Shown: piece after piece, positions 54,064 to 63,947 of the stretch
Numbering within the stretch: the first letter of the stretch is position 1
Layout of the letters: every line of letters begins with the position of its first letter
NCBI RefSeq assembly: GCF_029278605.1
Contig: NZ_CP119574.1
Coordinates: 840,441-904,440 of the forward strand
Reading direction: 5' to 3'
Length of the DNA stretch: 64,000 nucleotides
From: Cupriavidus sp. WKF15
Lineage (GTDB): Bacteria; Pseudomonadota; Gammaproteobacteria; Burkholderiales; Burkholderiaceae
Translations under genes and position numbers: made by a program
Notes under the pieces: generated by a model
Seen by the model: the letters and a program-made list of their open reading frames with translations, nothing else
The model's database searches: none
Told to the model about the DNA's origin: nothing

Positions 54064-54768
54064 ATGCCAGACGCCCTAGCCGGAACCATCGATGTCATCA
54101 TCGACATCAACCATGACAACCACTTCAATGCCGTCAAGGCAAAGAACGCTGGGGTCAGGGCAGTTATCCACAAGGCCAGCGAGGGTGCGACCTTCCAGGA
54201 TCCTACATACAGAAAGCGGCGGGATGAGGCACTGTCCGCGGGACTACTGTGGGGCGCATACCACTTCTCCAGTTCCCGGGACGCTATCGCGCAGGCGGAC
54301 AATTTCCTGGCCGCCACGCAGTGGGGCGACCCGGCGGTAGATAATTCCATGACGCTCTTCTGCCTCGATTTCGAACCCAGTTCAAGCGGACCGGACATGA
54401 CGCTAGATCAGGCCCACGAGTTCGTCGCCAGGGTGAAGGAGAAGACCGGACGCTGGCCCATGGTCTATGGCGGCAACATGCTCCGCGATGCCGTGCAGGC
54501 ACATGGTGCGGACCCCATCCTCAAGAATTGCCCGCTCTGGTATGCCCGGTACCGAAGCCAGCCTGTTGGCATCCCGACGGACACCTGGCCGCACTTTATC
54601 CTCTGGCAGTACACCGACGGCAAGTTAGGGCCGTTACCCCATGCGTTTGCGGGGATGGATCCCAGCGATCGGGATTGCTATGCCGGAACCGAAGCGCAAC
54701 TGAAGGCGGCATGGCCGTTTGCTGACTATTTCATGACAGCACCGAGGTCGACCGATCAGAATGCCTAG
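54064..54768 (+). CDS. Glycoside hydrolase family 25 lysozyme
   Basis: 234 aa. GH25 pattern: VIIDINHDN at the N terminus (first catalytic Asp region), VRAVIHKASEGATFQDPTYR, GAYHFSSSRDAIAQADNFL, and catalytic CLDFEPS. No signal peptide is seen, so it acts in the cytoplasm or is exported by a holin, a type VI system or lysis. It is followed directly by an alpha/beta hydrolase gene. Prophage genes are absent nearby. Confidence 0.88.
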   Translation: MPDALAGTIDVIIDINHDNHFNAVKAKNAGVRAVIHKASEGATFQDPTYRKRRDEALSAGLLWGAYHFSSSRDAIAQADNFLAATQWGDPAVDNSMTLFCLDFEPSSSGPDMTLDQAHEFVARVKEKTGRWPMVYGGNMLRDAVQAHGADPILKNCPLWYARYRSQPVGIPTDTWPHFILWQYTDGKLGPLPHAFAGMDPSDRDCYAGTEAQLKAAWPFADYFMTAPRSTDQNA

Positions 54769-54801
54769 GTGCCAGGCGCCTTCGCACCTAGCCCAGGACA
54801 G

Positions 54802-56355
54802 ATGAAAGCCGACGCCGCCAGTGCGGCACAACCCTGCGCGATACATATCCTGCAATGGCTTTCTACAGCCTTGCTGATAGGGGGCCTCTTTGCATGCGCG
54901 CCGAACGGCGCGTATCGCCCCCATCTCGTCGACCTCGACAAGGACACAAGCTGTCAGCGTGCAAGCGCCAATATGCACGATGACCCCAGGCAAGTGTGCG
55001 GTAGCGTGACACCGGAAAGTGTACGAGGGCTCTATGAATTGCATTTCGTCGAGTTCGACGATCAGGGCTGGCTGTTTCCGAGTACGCCCGCTTCCGCAGA
55101 CGCACTGGCGACCAACCCCTCGAACCAGATCGATAACCTGATGGATCGGCTGAAGTCCCTCCTTGCCAAAGGCGAAGACCTGAGCATCGTTGTTTTTGTT
55201 CACGGTTGGAAGCACAACGCACAGGCCGCCGACGCTAATGTGGAGGAATTCCGTGCTTTGCTCGAAGCCGCAGGCGCCGAGGAACGTGACCGGGCTGGAC
55301 CGGGTGGCACACCGAGAAAGGTCGTGGGCGTCTATGTGGCATGGCGAGGCAAGTCGTGGACAGTGCCCGATCCGCTACTGAGTCTTACTTTCTGGGCGCG
55401 CAAGGAGGCCGCGCGACGCGTCTCGATCGGATCGTCGCGTGAGCTGTTCGCCCGACTGCGATCCCTCCGAACTCACTACAGCCAAGCGCAGTCGGCCGGC
55501 GCGCTCCAGACGGGCGCCGCTTCCGAAAAAGCGGGCGCGCGTCCGCGCATCCGCACGCTGATGATAGGTCATAGCTTTGGTGGTCTGATCCTTTATGCCG
55601 CCATGTCCGGATCGCTGATCGAGTCGCTGGCCGCGCAGCGAGATCTGGCCGGAACGGGCAAGGGAACGGAACTGGCGGAAAGACCGGCGGACATGATATT
55701 GCTGATCAATCCGGCCTTCGAGGCATCGCGCTACGAGGCGCTCTACCGCGTGTCGCTCAGGTATCAGTCGACACGGTTTCAGCCGCCGCTGCTGGTGTCC
55801 GTCACGTCGATCAAGGACTGGGCAACTGGAATCGCATTTCCGATTGGCCGCTCGGTCAACACGCTCTTCGAGCGTGAGACCACCAGTGAACAGGGTACGG
55901 CCATGAAGAAGACCCCAGGCCACATCGATCATTACCTGACGCACCGACTCTACGCTCACGCGCCCGGCGAGGCGCCGGGCGGGGGCAACGCCATGCCTGG
56001 CGACGGCGCCCGCTGTTCAGGATGGAGGTCAGAGGCGGAGCTCAAAGATTTACACGGTGAGGAACTGGGCGAGGCAGTGCGTCAGAACAAGAAGCTCGAG
56101 GCAGAAGACGCTGCTGAGTTCTTTCGCAAGAACCTCACGCCAGGCTATCTGCTCAAGCCAAACTGGGCACGTACCTTCTGCGGCGGCAGCTTTCTGACGA
56201 CGGTGGGTGGCGCTGATGGGGTCGCGGCGGCGAATGCAGTGATCTGGAACGTCGAGGTGGACGGCGATGTCATCAAGAACCACGACGACGTGATGAATCC
56301 TGTGTTTCGAGCGTTCATGCGGCAGCTATATGGGGATGTCTCCACGCATCCCTGA
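54802..56355 (+). CDS. Large alpha/beta hydrolase, probable lipoprotein
   Basis: 517 aa from ATG 54802 (GTG 54769 is an alternative). N-terminal hydrophobic segment with LFAC (lipobox-like), oxyanion region IVVFVHGWKHNAQAAD, nucleophile elbow MIGHSFGGLIL and later PGHIDHYLTHRLYAH carrying a possible catalytic His. Probably an esterase or lipase at the membrane. It starts 33 bases after the GH25 gene, suggesting a two-gene unit that attacks peptidoglycan and lipid. Confidence 0.78.
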   Translation: MKADAASAAQPCAIHILQWLSTALLIGGLFACAPNGAYRPHLVDLDKDTSCQRASANMHDDPRQVCGSVTPESVRGLYELHFVEFDDQGWLFPSTPASADALATNPSNQIDNLMDRLKSLLAKGEDLSIVVFVHGWKHNAQAADANVEEFRALLEAAGAEERDRAGPGGTPRKVVGVYVAWRGKSWTVPDPLLSLTFWARKEAARRVSIGSSRELFARLRSLRTHYSQAQSAGALQTGAASEKAGARPRIRTLMIGHSFGGLILYAAMSGSLIESLAAQRDLAGTGKGTELAERPADMILLINPAFEASRYEALYRVSLRYQSTRFQPPLLVSVTSIKDWATGIAFPIGRSVNTLFERETTSEQGTAMKKTPGHIDHYLTHRLYAHAPGEAPGGGNAMPGDGARCSGWRSEAELKDLHGEELGEAVRQNKKLEAEDAAEFFRKNLTPGYLLKPNWARTFCGGSFLTTVGGADGVAAANAVIWNVEVDGDVIKNHDDVMNPVFRAFMRQLYGDVSTHP

Positions 56356-56393
56356 TCACCGCGGGAACCTCCTGATGGGCTCTCTGATCCGCA

Positions 56394-56803
56394 ACCCGTC
56401 GTTCCCGACAGGCGGCCGGCCCGCCTCGTTCCCCGAAGCGGCGCGCGGCGTGTATGCGGTGACGCGCCACCCTATGATGTGGTCGTTCGCACTCTGGGGC
56501 CTGTGCCACGTCGCAGTGTTCCCGGTGGCCAAGAACATCATAGTCGCAGCGGCTATTGTCGTCCTCGCACTCGTCGGCGCCGCATTGCAGGACCGGAAGA
56601 AGGAGCAACTGCAGCCGGATCTCTGGCCCACATGGGAGTCGAAGACGAGCTACTTGCCATTCACGGCGATTCTCGCTGGCCGTGCCCGGCTGGGCGGCTT
56701 TGGCTTGCATGCACTTCTGGGCGGCCTCGTCTTCTGGCTCGTAGCGACTTGGGCACATACCCCAGTCACCGGTCGGGCGGCGGGCATCTGGCATTGGCTG
56801 TAG
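56394..56803 (+). pseudogene. NnrU-family membrane protein, 5' truncated
   Basis: NPSFPTGGRPASFPEAARGV, YAVTRHPMMWSFALWGLCHV and WPTWESKTSYLPF are NnrU motifs, but the first one or two helices of a ~190-aa protein are missing. An ATG at 56394 would allow expression of the ~136 remaining residues. Confidence 0.7.
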
Positions 56804-57391
56804 CCGCAGGACGAGCTGTCACGCCATGGAGCAGTAGCGAGTCGCCAGCCGACACCGCGAGCCGCGAACGGCTGAAGCTACCGCGCTTCCTCGCTCTGTC
56901 ATCCTGCTGGCCGACCATATGTCAGGCCTTATAGGTCTGTACTTGTCTGTCCTGCGTAACCGAATCGCCTTGATGACAGACTTGCCCGGCCTAGGTCATT
57001 CGAACGACTCTAGCCAGTGCCCTCCGTTTGGGCCGGCACGCGACGGCCATTTTCTAGAGCCGACCGACCGTTCCCGACCCCTTGCAGCCGGTGGAGATGT
57101 TCGCGCTGAACGGCTGGTGATCGTCGAACTCCGGCCGTTGGAACGCGTCCTGTACGATTCCGATGGTACCGGTCAATTTCTGCAGCGAATGAAGCTACTC
57201 GAATAGGGACCTGTTCTGCTGTCAGCACAGGATCTTCGGAAGCGGCGTGCTGTCCGCCGCCTTCTATAGTGCCTTTCGCCTCATCTCAAGATTTGCGCAA
57301 GCATTGATCTCGGTCGTCAATGGTGCGGTTCGGCACACGATCGTACCGGTGCTTCGTCTTCCAATTCGCTACCGGAGCGGAGGGGCGTCAT
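56804..57391. other. Region without recognised gene
   Basis: About 590 bases. A short plus frame ending at 57206 (IVELRPLERVLYDSDGTGQF) may be a fragment. No family recognised. Confidence 0.4.
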
Positions 57392-57838
57392 CTACCGATA
57401 GATATTGACGTACCGCTTGCCGTCAGCCTGAATGACGCCGCGATACATCCCTTCGGTGTTGAACGGCATCGAAACGCGTCCCTCGGCATCGACGGCGATG
57501 AGTCCTCCACTGCCACGTTGCCTCGGAATCATCTCGTTGATGACCGTGCGCGCGGCCTCATCGGCCGTCGCATGACCGTACTTCATCCGCGCTGCGACGT
57601 CATAGGCCGCGACAGCGCGGATAAGCGCCTCTCCCGTTCCCGTCGTGGACACGGCTACGCGCGTGTCGGCAAAAGTGCCGCATCCGATGAGCGGGGAATC
57701 GCCAATGCGGCCGTGGCGCTTGTTCGTCAAGCCGCCGGTGGACGTCGCGGCGGCAAGATGACCGTTTGCATCGAGCGCGACGGCGCCGACCGTGCCGAAC
57801 TTGTGCTGCGGCGACGACAGCATCGACGCTCGATCCGC
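57392..57838 (-). pseudogene. Isoaspartyl peptidase/L-asparaginase, beta-subunit half
   Basis: The sequence from the autocatalytic Thr onward is intact: HKFGTVGAVALDANGHLAAA, STGGLTNKRHGRIGDSPLIG, ISTTGTGE-like STTGTGEALIR and the end. The alpha-subunit half is missing; break near 57838. Confidence 0.8.
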
Positions 57839-58039
57839 CAGCTCTCAGAACTTGATGGCCCGCCTCGAGCGTTGCTCATTTAATAAATTAGCCCGACGAA
57901 TTCACGAGAGCACGGATCCGCCTTCGAAAGGCCACCGATCGATGCTGACCGTTCGCTTGAATGACAGCGTGACTGCGACGGCGAAGGGCTGCAGTTGGTC
58001 CGGTCTCGGTCGGATGCCCGCCGCGAAACTGCGCGCGCC
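57839..58039. other. Short non-coding junction
   Basis: About 200 bases with no gene recognised. Confidence 0.35.
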
Positions 58040-58573
58040 TCAGGCTCCGCCAGTCGGATCGCCATCGTCCACCACGCGTGCGGTGCGGATGAACAGTGCC
58101 CGCACCTTGTTCCAGAATTCACCGCCGAGCACGAAGACGCTGGCGACCAGCATCACGTCGCCGAGCAATTGTGCTTCCCATAGCTTCGGCCGCAGGTCTG
58201 GCCAGATCGCGTCTACGTAAGGCTCCAGCATCGCCGAGAGAAGCGGCAGGCAGAACATCGCGAGACCGAGCGCATGGCGAACCGGTCCAATAGGGTCGCC
58301 GGAAGCGGCGCGCCTCAGGTACCGGAGCACGATTGCTTTCACCCGCATGAATCCCGGCTTGCCCATCACGGCGACGCTGGCCAGCAGCATGATCTTGTTG
58401 GCCACCACGATGGCGCCGGTCAGCGTGGCAACCTGCGTGGGGGAAGCACCTGCCGTGGCCGCCACCGGCACCGCCAGCCATGCCCCATACGCCAGGACCA
58501 GAAGGCCGATGCCGGCGCGCAGGCGCCAGGTGGCGGATGCAAGAGATCCGGCCTGGGTATAAGGATCTGCCAT
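58040..58573 (-). CDS. Transporter-suffix-domain membrane protein
   Basis: 177 aa, four hydrophobic segments (GIGLLVLAYGAWLAVPVA, ATLTGAIVVANKIMLLASVA, HALGLAMFCLPLLSAMLEP, AQLLGDVMLVASVFVLGG). Pattern LLGDVxxxxSxFVLGGxFWxK is that of small proteins annotated as transporter suffix domain. GGAGGAGGAG precedes ATG 58573. Function unknown. Confidence 0.75.
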   Translation of the reverse strand: MADPYTQAGSLASATWRLRAGIGLLVLAYGAWLAVPVAATAGASPTQVATLTGAIVVANKIMLLASVAVMGKPGFMRVKAIVLRYLRRAASGDPIGPVRHALGLAMFCLPLLSAMLEPYVDAIWPDLRPKLWEAQLLGDVMLVASVFVLGGEFWNKVRALFIRTARVVDDGDPTGGA

Positions 58574-58625
58574 GCTCGCGCTCCTCCTCCGGACGGCGTG
58601 CTCCACATACTATCGCGTGGTCACT

Positions 58626-58988
58626 CTAGAAGCTGACGCCCAGCGACAGGATCGCGACCTGCTCATGCGAGCCTGGGTTGAACCAGTAGAGACCAGCGGT
58701 GACCTTGCGCACAGTGACCTGGAAAAAGCCAGCCCCGCTGGAGATCGCGGTCGCCGCCGTAAATCCGCGTGCAGGTTGCACCCCCAGGGCGGCATGCAGC
58801 ATGGTGTGACTGGCGTTCGGCCCGCCCGTGCCGCTCGCCACCGCGCCGACAAAGGTGAGCGCCATGAACAGGCCGAAACACATTTCGGAGACGCGGTCCA
58901 CTACGTCCAGCACCGGCTCTCGCATCTCCGCGTCCTCCGGCTTGACCGTCGTGCATGCGCCGATTGTCGTCTTGGGTGTATTTGCCAC
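58626..58988 (-). pseudogene. Chimera of VIT/CCC1 N terminus and outer-membrane protein tail
   Basis: GTG start at 58988 after GGGAG. Residues 22-75 match the N-terminal helix of VIT1/CCC1-type transporters (VLDVVDRVSEMCFGLFMALT). Then the frame continues as FFQVTVRKVTAGLYWFNPG and ends AILSLGVSF, a beta-barrel C terminus with terminal Phe. A deletion fused two genes. Confidence 0.55.
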
Positions 58989-59126
58989 AGAGAGCTCCCG
59001 GTAACTGCATCGATGGTCGGACAGGGCAATAGGGGGCAGCTAGCCAGCCCTCCCGGCACGAACAAGGCTCCCCGCGGGCCGACAGGACATCGCCGCGTAG
59101 CGATGCCTTCCTGAAAGGCAAGGGGT

Positions 59127-60024
59127 TCAGAAGCGAAACACCACGCTCATCATGGGCCCTTTAAGTGTCAGCTTTTGCACCAGGTCGCTGTCTCCGAGCT
59201 GATAGGTCAGGTAGCGGTAGGTCAGTTGCACATCTCCCCACTTTGCCGCATATGCCGCGCCTCCGGATGCTTGCATCCGTATATCTTGACGAGCCGGTTC
59301 CAATGTCGAAGTAGTAGGGCAGGTACCATCTGTCAGAGTCGCCAAGACGGATGCGCCCGCGGACACCGATTATGCCGTCGACGATATTCGCGGTCTGCGA
59401 CAGGCTCCCTTCTCTCGCCAGCGTCGCGCCTTGCGCCGTGAACGTGGCCGACAGTGTCCAGTTCGCGTTCGCACTCAGGTTCAGGTACCGAAGCCCGCCG
59501 AGTGGTTCGATGGTGCCCCAGGGCACATGCAAGGCCGTATAGGCCGCGGCAAGTCCGAACAGGCCGCCGCGCAGGCTGCTGCCTGCTCCGCTTTCCACGT
59601 CGCGCGGTATGCCAACCGCGGCACCGTTCCCGGCGCCGACCGCATTGATGGTGGTCTCCTGGTGACTGAAATCCAGATACGCTGCGTCGGCCAGGATTGT
59701 CCAGTTCCCCTTGCTGGCCTCGGCTTGCCACATGAGCAGGAACTGCAAGTTCTGGAGATAGCTGTCCGGTCCCGTTCCCACATCGAGTCTGCCACCTCCG
59801 GTCGATGACGATCCGGAGAATCGCAGGGCTCCGCTCACGTTGGGTAACCAGAGATATGGACCAATCGCGAATCTCCACCCGTTCGCATCCCGCGATTCCG
59901 CGTGAGCCGAGGCGGCCGCGATCGCAAGGACGATCGTGACACCCAGACGGTTCCAGCCAGGCTTCGCGGGCCGGTGCTCGCCATTTCTCGCGTCGAGCCG
60001 GCTGACTTGTCGCGTGTTTCCCAT
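59127..60024 (-). pseudogene. Outer-membrane beta-barrel protein, one frameshift
   Basis: Signal peptide (LGVTIVLAIAAASAHA), then alternating barrel strands (WRFAIGPYLWLPNVSGALRF, GTIEPLGGLRYLNLSANANW). Near 59285 the frame shifts; the last strands (QASGGAAYAAKWGDVQLTYR, PMMSVVFRF) continue in another frame and end with the typical terminal Phe. Homologues are ~270-aa OMPs of unknown role. Confidence 0.75.
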
Positions 60025-60588
60025 CCTTTACGCCTCCGCTCTTCCAGTGGAGCCGGGCGCCACCCGTATCCATACGTTGTCAGTTGCTTGACCGTGAATC
60101 CACGCCTGTCCGTCCAAGCATCCGGGTGTGCCGCAGGTTGAACGGTCGCTAGTGCCGTTCCGTGATCTGTCTTATTCGTCTCTCGATGACAACCCGACGT
60201 CCGCGCTAAGTCACATTCCGCCGAATTCGCCATATGACCATAGGGCAGGGATTCCTCGAGTGCAACCGTGCCGCCGAACAGTTAGGGCGTGCAGCCTCAA
60301 GCCATCAAGCCGACGCCGGAACGTCCCGGCCGGCAGAATGGACGAATGTCGTGTTATGGCGCCCGTCTCGAACAGACCATGGATCGAAGGCATCCGCCGT
60401 CGAGCGGATCCATCTTCGGATGGCCCTGTCTCTACTAATTCATGAGGTAGGTTGCAATTACTTCACACCCGCTCTATGGTCAGAGGGCGTATGAGGCGGA
60501 CGACGTCTGCTTCCTGACACGGATATCGCCTGGGAAGTGCGGATATCGGCATGTATTCATGCATGTCCATCGATCGAGGGGCGCAGCC
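60025..60588. other. Intergenic region upstream of the DUF3300 gene
   Basis: About 560 bases, no gene recognised. It probably holds the promoter of the DUF3300-DUF2950 pair. Confidence 0.45.
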
Positions 60589-61938
60589 ATGTTTCCACGT
60601 AGCAAGCGGTGGGTTCGGACGCTCTGTGTGTGGGTCATCGCGGGGCTGGGTCTGGCGTCGGGCGTTGTCGGGGCTCAGGCCCCCGCGGCACCTGCTTTCA
60701 AGCCGGAGGAAATTGAAGCGCTGGTTGCGCCCATCGCGCTCTACTCCGATTCGGTGCTTTCCCAGGTGCTGATGGCTTCGACGTATCCGCTGGAGATCGT
60801 GTACGCCGCGCGCTGGGTCAAGGCCCACCCGAATCTCAAGGGTGACGACGCGGTCCAGGCGGTGCAAAACGAATCGTGGGATGTCAGCGTCAAGTCGCTG
60901 GTCGCCTTTCCGCAGATCCTCGAGCCGATGAATGACAAGATCGACTGGACCCAGAAGCTCGGTGACGCGGTCCTCGCCCAGGAAAAGGACGTGCTGGCAG
61001 CAATACAGCGACTGCGCGCGCGGGCGCGGGATTCAGGACATCTTCAGTCCAACGAGCAGCAGCGCGTGACAGTCGAACAGGCAACCACGGCCGATGCCAT
61101 CACGCCAACGATTGTGCGTATAGAACCGGCCAACCCCGACGTCATCTACGTGCCCGCCTATGATCCCGCCGTCGTCTATGGCGGATGGGCGTACCCGGCA
61201 TACCCCTATTACTACTGGCCCCCTTACCCCGCCTATTATCCCGGCGGCGCGTTCCTCAGTGGCTTTGCCTGGGGCATCGGCTTCGCGGCCGCCGGCGCGA
61301 TCTTCGGCAACTGCAACTGGGGCGGGGGTAACATCAATATCGATATCAACCGTGGTGCCCATGTCGATCACCGTCTTGACAGCAGCAAGTTCCAGGGCGG
61401 GCGCTGGCAGCACGATGCGAGTCACCGCAAGGGTGTTGCCTACCGGGATAGTGCGTCGCGCGAAAAGTTCGGCCGCAATGTGGCTGGCGCCGACCGGCGC
61501 GGCGACTTTCGTGGCCGCGAATCCGGCGCCGGCGGCCGCACCAGCGTGGCCGATCGGGCCGGGGTTGCCAACCGTGCCGGCATCAGCGATCGGGCTGGCG
61601 TGGGTGATCGCGCCAGCGGCGCCGGCAGGGTCGGCACTTCCGACCGCGCCGGGGCTGGGAACAGGGTCGCCACATCGGATCGGGCCCGGGCCGCGGACCG
61701 GTACAGCGCCGGTTTCGGTGGCCGCGACAACGCCTTCCAGGGGGTCAACCGCAACGTTGCGCCACGCGATGTGAATCGGGGGCAGTCTAGTATCCAGTCG
61801 TCCGGCTTCAACCGGTCCGGGGGCGGTGCGCATGGATATGGCGGGGGCTATAGCGGCGGCGGGCGTGGCAGTGGCGGAGGGTTCGCCGGTGGCGGCGGAC
61901 GCGGCGGCGGTGGCGGACGTGGTGGCGGTCGGCGCTAG
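60589..61938 (+). CDS. DUF3300 protein with long repeat tail
   Basis: 449 aa from ATG 60589 (GAGGGG upstream). Signal peptide (VIAGLGLASGVVGAQA), the DUF3300 domain (about 40-230: EALVAPIALYSDSVLSQVLM, LEIVYAARWVKAHPNL, NPDVIYVPAYDPAVVYGGW), a Tyr/Pro-rich stretch, then a tail of DRAG/NRAG repeats (about 325-385) and a GGG-rich end. Exported, probably envelope-bound. It forms a pair with the DUF2950 gene 12 bases downstream, a conserved pair in Proteobacteria. Confidence 0.9.
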   Translation: MFPRSKRWVRTLCVWVIAGLGLASGVVGAQAPAAPAFKPEEIEALVAPIALYSDSVLSQVLMASTYPLEIVYAARWVKAHPNLKGDDAVQAVQNESWDVSVKSLVAFPQILEPMNDKIDWTQKLGDAVLAQEKDVLAAIQRLRARARDSGHLQSNEQQRVTVEQATTADAITPTIVRIEPANPDVIYVPAYDPAVVYGGWAYPAYPYYYWPPYPAYYPGGAFLSGFAWGIGFAAAGAIFGNCNWGGGNINIDINRGAHVDHRLDSSKFQGGRWQHDASHRKGVAYRDSASREKFGRNVAGADRRGDFRGRESGAGGRTSVADRAGVANRAGISDRAGVGDRASGAGRVGTSDRAGAGNRVATSDRARAADRYSAGFGGRDNAFQGVNRNVAPRDVNRGQSSIQSSGFNRSGGGAHGYGGGYSGGGRGSGGGFAGGGGRGGGGGRGGGRR

Positions 61939-61950
61939 GGAGGCACAGGC

Positions 61951-62871
61951 ATGTACTCACCAGGGATCTCTCGCCGGAGGCAACCGAGCCTGATGGCTTA
62001 CTATGCGGCCGCCGCGTTGCTGCTGGGGCTGGGGAGTGTCGCTGCCGCGCACGCGAACCAGGTTTTCGCCACGCCCGAAGCGGCGATGACTGCGTTTGGC
62101 GATGCCGTTCTCAACGATGACGAGGCGGCCATGAAGCGCCTGCTGGGCGCGAACTATCGTGACCTGATACCGCCCGTCGGTGCCGACGTCCGGTACCAGT
62201 TCCTCGCGGCCTGGGGCAAGTCGCATACAGTGAAGCAGACTGACCGCCGCGCCGAAATAGCAGTCGGCGACGATGGCTGGACGCTACCCATTCCGCTGGA
62301 AAAGTCGGGGTCGGGAAAGGGCTGGCAGTTCGACACGCGTGCCGGCGCGGAGGAAATGCGCGTGCGACGGATCGGACGAAACGAGTTGGCCGTCATTCAG
62401 ACCATGCTGGCCATCCACGATGCCCAGAACGAATATGCCCAGACTCCCCATGACGGGAGCCACATGCTTGCCTATGCGTCCAAATTGTCGAGTGCCCCGG
62501 GCAGGCACGACGGACTGTACTGGCCGACCCGCCCCGGCGAGCCGGAAAGTCCGCTTGGCCCGGGTTTCAACGGCGCCGGCACGCGCCATGCCAGCAAGGA
62601 CGGCTACTACGGCTATCACTACAAGCTCCTCACTTCGCAAGGCCCGCATGCGCCCGGCGGGGCGTTCGACTACCTCCTGAATGGCAAGCTGTTCGGCGGC
62701 TTTGCGGTCATTGCCTGGCCCGTCCGTTACCAGGACACAGGCGTGATGAGCTTCATGGTGAGCCACGATGGCCAGGTCTACGAGCGTGACCTGGGCGCCA
62801 ATGGTGCCGCGAAAGCGGAGGCGACAAAGTCTTTTGATCCCGACCAGGGCTGGCGAAAAGTCGCTCCATGA
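61951..62871 (+). CDS. DUF2950 family exported protein
   Basis: 306 aa with signal peptide (AYYAAAALLLGLGSVAAAHA). Family motifs: VFATPEAAMTAFGDAVLNDD, DGKYWPT-like DGLYWPTRPGEPESPLGP, YYGYHYKLLTSQG, and FDPDQGWRKV at the end. Function unknown; always found beside DUF3300. AGGGAGG precedes the ATG. Confidence 0.92.
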   Translation: MYSPGISRRRQPSLMAYYAAAALLLGLGSVAAAHANQVFATPEAAMTAFGDAVLNDDEAAMKRLLGANYRDLIPPVGADVRYQFLAAWGKSHTVKQTDRRAEIAVGDDGWTLPIPLEKSGSGKGWQFDTRAGAEEMRVRRIGRNELAVIQTMLAIHDAQNEYAQTPHDGSHMLAYASKLSSAPGRHDGLYWPTRPGEPESPLGPGFNGAGTRHASKDGYYGYHYKLLTSQGPHAPGGAFDYLLNGKLFGGFAVIAWPVRYQDTGVMSFMVSHDGQVYERDLGANGAAKAEATKSFDPDQGWRKVAP

Positions 62872-63161
62872 GGCTGTGCGATGAGTCATGAGGAAGACGG
62901 CACGCCATCGGGAACGACGAGCGGCGCTTAGATGCGAAGCCACTCACCGGTCGTCGCCCCCCTTCAACGCCTCCCCGAACTTCACCCTTGTAATTTCTTA
63001 TTTTTTTCTTCGAAAAGATTCACTTCTGCTCGCGAAGTCCGTCGTTCAGGAATTCAGAGTGGGGAAAGAGTGCCACGCCGCCGGGAGGCGCAGTGGGCAT
63101 CGAAAGACGCGAGAGCTTCGGCCGTACTTGTTCACCGCGTCCTTTTCGAGGAGGTTCGGAG
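62872..63161. other. Intergenic region without recognised gene
   Basis: About 290 bases, contains an AT-rich patch at 62990-63030 that may hold a promoter. Confidence 0.4.
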
Positions 63162-63947
63162 ATGCTCGCAAAGATCGTCGCGATCTATCGCTATTTCATG
63201 GGTGGTGCCGTTCCGGCTGACGCCGGCCATAATCAGTACGGTCGTGCTGGTCACGCTGCTGCTGATGCCCCCGCCGGCGGGCCTGAAGGAAAACGCCTGG
63301 GATCTGGTGGTCATCTTCCTAACCACGATCGTCGCGATTATTCTCAAGGTGATGCCGATCGGTGTGATGGCGATGATGGCAATCGTGATCGCGTCATGCT
63401 GGTGCCCGGCCTTCTCTGCCTGCTGCTGATGCCGCTTGTCATTTACGTAATCAGTCCGCCCGAACTGAAGGCGACGCCCAACGCGATCGATTACGCCAAA
63501 GGCGAGCTTGCCCGCATGGGGCCGCTAAGTGGCAAGGAGCGGGTCATGATGGGTGTCTTCGCCGTGATGCCGGTTCTGTGGGCCAATCTGCCGGCGATGA
63601 TCTGAGACGATGCATATACCCTCGACCCGACCGCGGTCGCCTTTCTCTGCCTGTTCGCGTTGATCATTACCGGCACGATCGACTCGGACGACGTGCTATC
63701 GGAAAAGAGCGCATGGGACACCCTGATCTGGTTCAGCGCCTTGGTCATGCTCGCGGAGCAGCTCAACAAGCTTGGCGTGATCGCATGGTTCTCCGCGGAT
63801 ATGCGCGATGCCATCGCCGCCAGCGGGATGGGCTGGCTCTCGATTGCCGCCGTGCTGGTGCTGGCGTTTGTGTTCTCCCACTACCTGTTCGCGAGTACGA
63901 CCGCTCACCTGGCTATCTCGAATCGAATCACTGGAACCAGCGCCTGA
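63162..63947 (+). pseudogene. DASS (SLC13-like) transporter remnant
   Basis: Helices are split over frames: MLAKIVAIYRYFM, then in a second frame KRVMPIGVMAMMAIVI-like sequence, then LPLVIYVISPPELKATPNA and GPLSGKERVMMGVFAVMPVL, an in-frame TGA at 63603, and finally AWDTLIWFSALVMLAEQLNK and SHYLFASTTAHLA (DASS signature). At least three lesions. Second decayed member of this family in the window. Confidence 0.78.
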
